A stretch of 64,000 nt of DNA. Source: Caldilineaceae bacterium (GTDB lineage: Bacteria > Chloroflexota > Anaerolineae > Caldilineales > Caldilineaceae). Where the stretch lies: assembly GCA_026645575.1 (NCBI GenBank), contig JAPKMW010000065.1, positions 1 to 64,000 on the forward strand. The letters are read 5' to 3'. Position numbers and translations under genes: made by a program. Position 1 is the first letter of the stretch. Every line of letters starts with the position of its first letter. The notes under the pieces are model-generated. The model did not search any database. It was not told where the DNA came from and was given only the letters and a program-made list of their open reading frames with translations. Below are positions 60,363 to 64,000 of this stretch, piece after piece.

Positions 60363-60788
60363 ATGAGTGACCAATCCGCTGTGCGCGGTTGGCCGACCGC
60401 GCACAATTCCCTGTCGCGCCAGCTCATCCTGGCTGTGATGGGGCTACTGCTGGCGTGGCTCACAACTGCGTGTAGCAGCCCTGATCCGATCCCGGTCCAA
60501 CCGGCGCGCGATCAGCCAACCTTTGTTTGGATCTTCAAGGATCCGTGACCACAGTGAGAGCAAATGAGACCCGTCGTGAACGGGTTAGAAGCAGTGTATG
60601 GAGAGCAGGTGGACTTTCGGCGCTATAACATCGACTCGGCTGAGGGGGAGGCCTGGGCAAGCGCGTATCAATTGCGTGGACATCCGGCCTTCTTATTGCT
60701 GGATGCCCAGGGTCAGGAGCGTTGGCGTTACGTTGGCGTGATTGCCCAAGAATCAATCGCGGCGGAACTCGCCGCGTTGACACCGTAG
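60363..60788 (+). CDS. Thioredoxin-like lipoprotein with U-x-x-U redox centre (two UGA read as Sec)
   Basis: The frame runs from ATG 60363 to TAG 60786-60788 if TGA at 60546-60548 and TGA at 60555-60557 are read as selenocysteine (residues 62 and 65 of 141). The signal and lipobox are LLLAWLTTACSS. The domain begins QPTFVWIFKDP-U-PQ-U-EQMRP, exactly where thioredoxin-fold proteins have C-x-x-C, and continues GLEAVYGEQVDFRRYNIDS, LRGHPAFLLLD (cis-Pro) and QERWRYVGVIAQE. A hairpin starts 11 nt after the second UGA. Both redox Cys appear replaced, which would form a diselenide. Loss of function by two exact stops is the alternative. Confidence 0.75.
60569..60585 (+). other. Candidate SECIS hairpin, U-x-x-U gene
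   Basis: ACCCGT and ACGGGT form a perfect 6-bp stem around CGTGA, 11 nt after the second UGA (60555-60557) and 20 nt after the first. The loop resembles the CGTGT loop of the DsbA-like gene. Confidence 0.62.
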
Positions 60789-60797
60789 CGCGACACA

Positions 60798-60828
60798 GCA
60801 GTCCACCTTTTGCCAAAAGGCGGACTGC
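60798..60828 (+). terminator. Stem-loop after the U-x-x-U gene
   Basis: GCAGTCCACCTTTTG and AAAAGGCGGACTGC pair with one A/C mismatch over a short loop. Confidence 0.7.
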
Positions 60829-60879
60829 GACAACTGTTGAGAAAATACCGAAACCGGTATCAAAAAAGGAGAAATGCTT

Positions 60880-61167
60880 ATGATGCAAGGTGACATGATG
60901 GATGGCATGATGCAAGGCGGCATGATGGGCGGCACGATGCTGCTCTGGGGAATTCTGAGCCTGGTGTTGTTTATCGGCTTGATCGTACTGGTTGTTTTGA
61001 CAATCCTCTGGTTGCTTCGCCGTTTGCGCACGACCGCCGCCGGTCCGACCAATCGCACCCAACCGCCACTGGAAATTTTGCAGCGACGGCTGGTTCAAGG
61101 AGAAATCACCAGTGATCAGTTCCAGACGCTCAAGCGTCAACTGCAAGAGGAGCAGGGAGCAGCATGA
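60880..61167 (+). CDS. Small membrane protein with SHOCT domain
   Basis: A 95-residue protein. The Met/Gly-rich N-terminus (MMQGDMMDGMMQGGMMGG) precedes a transmembrane helix (about 20-45) and a SHOCT motif, PLEILQRRLVQGEITSDQFQ. ATG 60880 is 8 nt after AGGAG; ATG 60874 is in frame. It overlaps the next small gene as ATGA. Confidence 0.75.
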   Translation: MMQGDMMDGMMQGGMMGGTMLLWGILSLVLFIGLIVLVVLTILWLLRRLRTTAAGPTNRTQPPLEILQRRLVQGEITSDQFQTLKRQLQEEQGAA

Positions 61168-61280
61168 CCAAACGAAGCAAGGTAGTTTGTGCGCGTGCTG
61201 CGCAAAAGCGTGATCGGCGCTGGCTGAGCTGGGGTGGCGCTTTGATCGCCCTGGGAATTGTGGCAAAGGAGCGTTTGTGA
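61164..61280 (+). CDS. 38-residue membrane peptide
   Basis: ATG 61164 overlaps the SHOCT stop and the TGA at 61278-61280 overlaps the next ATG. It reads TKRSKVVCARAAQKRDRRW, then the hydrophobic LSWGGALIALGIVA. Coupled starts and stops on both sides support translation. Function unknown. Confidence 0.5.
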   Translation: MTKRSKVVCARAAQKRDRRWLSWGGALIALGIVAKERL

Positions 61281-61644
61281 TGAATCACCAAGTAAAACAG
61301 TGGCTGCCCATGTTACTCTGCTGTCTGCCGGGTCTTGTGCTGATTGGGGTATGGGCTATAGGTAGTGTCGCCCCGGGCGCAGCGTTGAATGGACCGCTGG
61401 GGATTGGCTTGATCATACTGGCGCTGTTGGCCTGCCCCCTGAGTATGGGACTGATGATGTGGCGTGGGCGGCTGCGACAGAACGCTGGGGCGCAACCCGC
61501 GGCCCATGCACCGCTGATGGCCTGTTGCCCGCCGACCAGACCGCCGCCGACGCACAGGTAGGAGCATCCGCTGATCGGCTGACGGGGCTGCGTGAGCGGC
61601 GCACTGCGCTGGAGCGTGAACTGGTAGAGCTACAAAGTTCGTGA
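61280..61644 (+). pseudogene. Frameshifted paralogue of the 61703-61990 gene
   Basis: From ATG 61280 it reads HQVKQWLPMLLCCLPGLV and LLACPLSMGLMMWRGRL, then the frame goes to a stop at 61561. In the next frame DRLTGLRERRTALERELVEL ends at 61644. Joined with one lost base, the two parts match the whole length of the following gene (LACPIGMGLMMW and VDRLHTLHAQRQQLEQEI). Total length is 365 nt, i.e. 3n+2. Error or decay cannot be distinguished. Confidence 0.5.
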
Positions 61645-61702
61645 GATCGCCTTGAATTGAGGCAAAGATTGAATTGTTACCAAGAACAAAGGAGCGTTGA
61701 AC

Positions 61703-61990
61703 ATGGAACTGACAACACTTTTACCGATTTTGGTCGCGTTGGCCTGTCCGATTGGCATGGGGTTGATGATGTGGATGATGGGAAGGAACATGGGCGGACA
61801 TACCATGTCCGCTGCGCCAGGCGCGGTGGATCGTTTGCACACACTTCATGCGCAACGGCAGCAACTGGAACAGGAGATCGCCGAAGTAGAAAAGATTGTG
61901 GCGTTGGAGGCAGAGAAGGAAGCCTTGCTGCGCGTCCGCAACGTACCGGAGTCTGTTCAGTTACAGCCCGTAGAGGGGGCAAGCCGTTAA
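61703..61990 (+). CDS. Small membrane protein with coiled coil
   Basis: A 95-residue protein. A transmembrane helix (about 5-28, LPILVALACPIGMGLMMWMM) is followed by a Met/Gly/His turn (GRNMGGHTM) and a C-terminal coiled coil (RLHTLHAQRQQLEQEIAEVE). Met/His residues suggest metal binding. AAGGAG lies 8 nt before ATG 61703. It is followed by a strong terminator. Confidence 0.65.
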   Translation: MELTTLLPILVALACPIGMGLMMWMMGRNMGGHTMSAAPGAVDRLHTLHAQRQQLEQEIAEVEKIVALEAEKEALLRVRNVPESVQLQPVEGASR

Positions 61991-62000
61991 ACGGTGGTTG

Positions 62001-62047
62001 ACTTGAACCCTACCGTTTTTCCCTTGTTAAGACGGTAGGGTTCAAGT
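62001..62047. terminator. Perfect 16-bp stem-loop terminator
   Basis: ACTTGAACCCTACCGT and ACGGTAGGGTTCAAGT over a 15-nt loop rich in T. Confidence 0.85.
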
Positions 62048-62122
62048 GATCCCATGCACATGGAAGGGATATGGGCATTATGGTGGAAGTTGCTGAGTAG
62101 TCAGTAAAGGAAAAAACAATCT

Positions 62123-63087
62123 ATGCGACACCAAAAACAACAATCTGTACTCAGAGGCAGGCTCGCCGCAGTGATTTTGCTTGCACTCCTGCTGGCCGGG
62201 TGCAGCACCGCCAGCAATGTAACCAGCACAGAGACAACGCACATCCACGATGACAGCCATGAACATCCCGAACAAGCCGCAGACGTTGCCATGCCGCATA
62301 TTCATGGCTTGGGCTTTGCACCTGATGGTCGCCAACTGCTGGTGCCGGCCCATGATGGCTTACGAATCTATAGCGCGGGCAAGTGGCAAGTTCCTGCTGT
62401 GCCGACCCATGATTATATGGGCTTCACCGTGGCGAATGACGGTTTCTACAGCAGCGGACATCCCGATCCTGAAACAAACCTGGTTAACCCGCTGGGCTTG
62501 GTTAAAAGCACCGACGGCGGTCAGACGTTGGTTACGTTGGGATTTGAGGGCGAAAGCGACTTTCACTTTATGGCGGTCGGCTATGAGAATCACGCCATTT
62601 ATGTCGCCAACCCGGCGCCCAACTCAACCTTACAGGCCGGCGTCTACTACAGCCTGGATGACGGGCAGAGTTGGCAAGCCAGCGCCTTGCAGGGGCTGAC
62701 GGCCCAACCCACACAGATGGCTGTCCATCCCACCGACGCGGCGGTCGTGGTCATGGCGACGGAATCCGGACTCTTTTATCAAATGACTACGCAAACTTCT
62801 TTGCGCTCGTAGAGGGGAGCGGCGCCGTCACCGCGGTCACCTTCCATCCCAACGGGCAGACGCTGCTGTTGGGCTATCAACAACTCTCCACCTATAACCT
62901 GGCGGCGCAACAACTTACCACGTTGTCTTCCCCGGCGCTTGACAAGGACGATGCCATCAACTACCTCGCCATGAATCCGCTCAACCCCGCTGAGATTGCG
63001 GCAGCGACTTTTGACCGGGACATCCACTGGTCGGCGGATGGCGGGAAGAGTTGGACAAAAATTGCTGAGGATGGGCAAGCCCAGTAA
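62123..63087 (+). pseudogene. Lipoprotein of the BNR/VPS10-like propeller type, frameshifted
   Basis: A lipobox (LLLAGCST) and a His-rich segment (THIHDDSHEH) precede MPHIHGLGFAPDGRQLLVPA and repeats such as LGLVKSTDGGQTL, YYSLDDGQSWQ and IHWSADGGKSWTK, typical of sialidase-like Asp-box propellers. The frame stops at 62812, but DYANFFALVEGSG continues in another frame from about 62785. Adding one T to the TTTT at about 62773-62776 restores ESGLFLSNDYANFF. Total length 965 nt (3n+2) fits one lost base. Error and true mutation cannot be told apart. Confidence 0.7.
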
Positions 63088-63089
63088 AG

Positions 63090-63630
63090 ATGATGCCAAC
63101 GAATCAACCTAAACAACCAAGACCTTTCCTTCGCCTGCTTCTGCCATTGCTTGTGCTGGTGCTATTGACCGCTTGCGGCAGGGACGCTGAGCCAACGCCG
63201 GTTGCGTCGGCAACAGGGGCAGGCGGCGTCACCGAAATTCAGATTGCTGTGGTCAGCGATGACTTTGCCATCGGTGCGCCGCGCGTGCCCTTTATTCTCT
63301 ACAGTGGCCCCAACCGGGTGAGCGACGCCCGCCGGGTGCAGGTGATGGCCTTTGATCTGGCGCAGCAGCCGGCTCAGGCCGGTTGGTCCGGCGCGGCGAC
63401 CGGCTATGGCGACTATGTTGTCCCCTATTGGGTGGCCTACCCTGACCTGCCTCATGCCGGCAATTGGGGCTTGCTGGCGCAAATCACCCTGGCCGATGGC
63501 AGAAGCACGGAAGCCCAGTTTGTGATTGCCGTTCTCGACAAAGCCCAAGCCCCGACCATCGGTGAGGCAGCGCCGTTGAGCGAGAACCGCACGTTGGCCA
63601 CTGAGCCGGAGATCCAGAAATTGACCTCTG
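63090..63630 (+). pseudogene. Secreted lipoprotein cut off at a rearrangement junction
   Basis: It has a signal peptide and lipobox (LLVLVLLTACGRD), then AVVSDDFAIGAPRVPFILYS, RRVQVMAFDLAQQ and NRTLATEPEIQKLTS. It resembles secreted proteins with an Ig-like part followed by a thioredoxin-like part. The homologous sequence stops at about 63630; the frame then runs antisense through a copC-like gene to 63779. The expected second domain is missing. Confidence 0.6.
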
Positions 63631-63939
63631 CACGGTGTAATCACCGGCGGCCAACGGCGGGAGCGCGGCAAAAAGTTGGTTCGGCTGTTGCAGCTTGCGC
63701 TGCGGGGCAATCTCCGCTGCCGGCTGAAAATTTTTACCCCAGACCGCAAATGTACTGCCGGACGCCAGCGGTGTACTGAAGGTGAGCCGTATTTCCGCTG
63801 GCGCAACGGCGAGTTGCGCACCGGGCGCCGGATCGGCTGCGACCAGCTCACTATGGGCGCGCATCAGGGTCGGCCATGCCAACAGCACCGACCATAGCAA
63901 AAGCCAGAGCATGGTTCGCAAAGTTGTGTGCCGGGTCAT
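63631..63939 (-). pseudogene. CopC-like copper protein cut off at the same junction
   Basis: The signal peptide is LWLLLWSVLLAWPTLMRA, with the mature start HSELVAADPAPGAQLAVAPA, the CopC N-terminus with copper-ligand His. EIRLTFSTPLASGSTFAVW follows, then LPPLAAGDYTV. Homology ends there, at about 63631, although CopC normally continues about 20 residues. The open frame reads on to 63484 antisense to the neighbouring lipoprotein gene. Confidence 0.65.
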
Positions 63940-64000
63940 GGTAACAGTGGCTCCAGCGCAGCGCGCAACTCGCGCGGGGAAACCGGCCCGCCAAAGCGCG
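63936..64000 (-). CDS. 3' end of a gene upstream of copC
   Basis: The minus-strand frame enters from the window edge as RFGGPVSPRELRAALEPLLP and stops at TGA 63938-63936, overlapping the copC ATG (ATGA). The short piece does not allow a family call. Confidence 0.5.
   Translation of the reverse strand, partial: RFGGPVSPRELRAALEPLLP

Overview
The window is high-GC bacterial DNA, dense with lipoproteins, Tat substrates, membrane-anchored cytochromes c and two-component systems. Gene style (AE-, T- and P-rich linkers, SHOCT proteins, YedE/DUF3343, arsenite-oxidase-family enzyme next to haem peroxidases) suggests a Chloroflexota (Anaerolineae/Caldilineales-like) organism; this is inference from protein style, as no rRNA or tRNA gene was seen.

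The main result is that at least four genes appear to be read through in-frame UGA as selenocysteine (Sec): a GrdB-family protein (21354-22313), a deiodinase-like thioredoxin-fold protein (30664-31365), a Tat-exported DsbA-like protein with U-x-x-C (32604-33392) and a thioredoxin-like lipoprotein with both redox cysteines replaced, U-x-x-U (60363-60788). In each case protein homology continues in the same frame past the UGA, and a 6-7 bp hairpin with a 3-5 nt G-containing loop starts after 10-12 nt, as expected for a bacterial SECIS. A sulfur/selenium trafficking operon (cysteine desulfurase, DUF3343, split YedE; 5250-7741) is in the same window.

The second result is a four-gene minus-strand operon (47568-54112) with an arsenite-oxidase-family molybdoenzyme, a Tat-exported Rieske subunit and two multihaem cytochrome c peroxidases. 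This is the layout of iodate reductase (idrABP1P2) rather than of arsenite oxidase, and the first arsenite-site His is not conserved. With the deiodinase-like selenoprotein it hints at iodine redox chemistry.

The third result is a local regulon. Five promoters between 37.3 and 46.4 kb carry CGTCACC-like heptamers repeated every 11 bp and ending 20-21 bp before a TATACT/TATGAT/TATCAT -10 box. They serve a secreted heptad-repeat protein, a membrane cytochrome c, a stand-alone lantibiotic-dehydratase C-terminal-like protein, a kelch protein and a hairpin followed by an MFS remnant. A sixth promoter (59.35 kb) has the same geometry with a different motif.

Layout: 0.5-5.2 kb triple cytochrome, CcdA, PCuAC and GerMN proteins; 5.2-7.7 kb S/Se trafficking; 7.9-10.7 kb SCO, two TlpA-like thioredoxins and DoxX; 10.9-13.4 kb ECF sigma/anti-sigma and a P460-cupredoxin fusion; 13.5-17.0 kb small membrane proteins and a NarL-type two-component system; 17.6-24.7 kb acetolactate synthase, FAD oxidoreductase, GrdB-like selenoprotein, NrtS and a peroxiredoxin fusion; 25.0-33.4 kb glutamate dehydrogenase, a Tat protein, a two-component system and two selenoproteins; 33.5-37.2 kb MBL hydrolase, MerR-GyrI, patatin and heptad-repeat protein; 37.4-46.9 kb the 11-bp-repeat regulon; 46.8-54.1 kb the Idr-like operon; 54.7-59.3 kb GH31 and mercury/metal genes; 59.4-64 kb SHOCT proteins, the U-x-x-U selenoprotein, frameshifted genes, and a breakpoint at 63630 where a lipoprotein gene and a copC gene are both cut.

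Several interspersed repeats lie between genes: a structured palindrome (3 copies), a GTAGTCC/GCGTTGCGGTCTAC element (6 copies) and a GGAGCGCC palindrome (4 copies).
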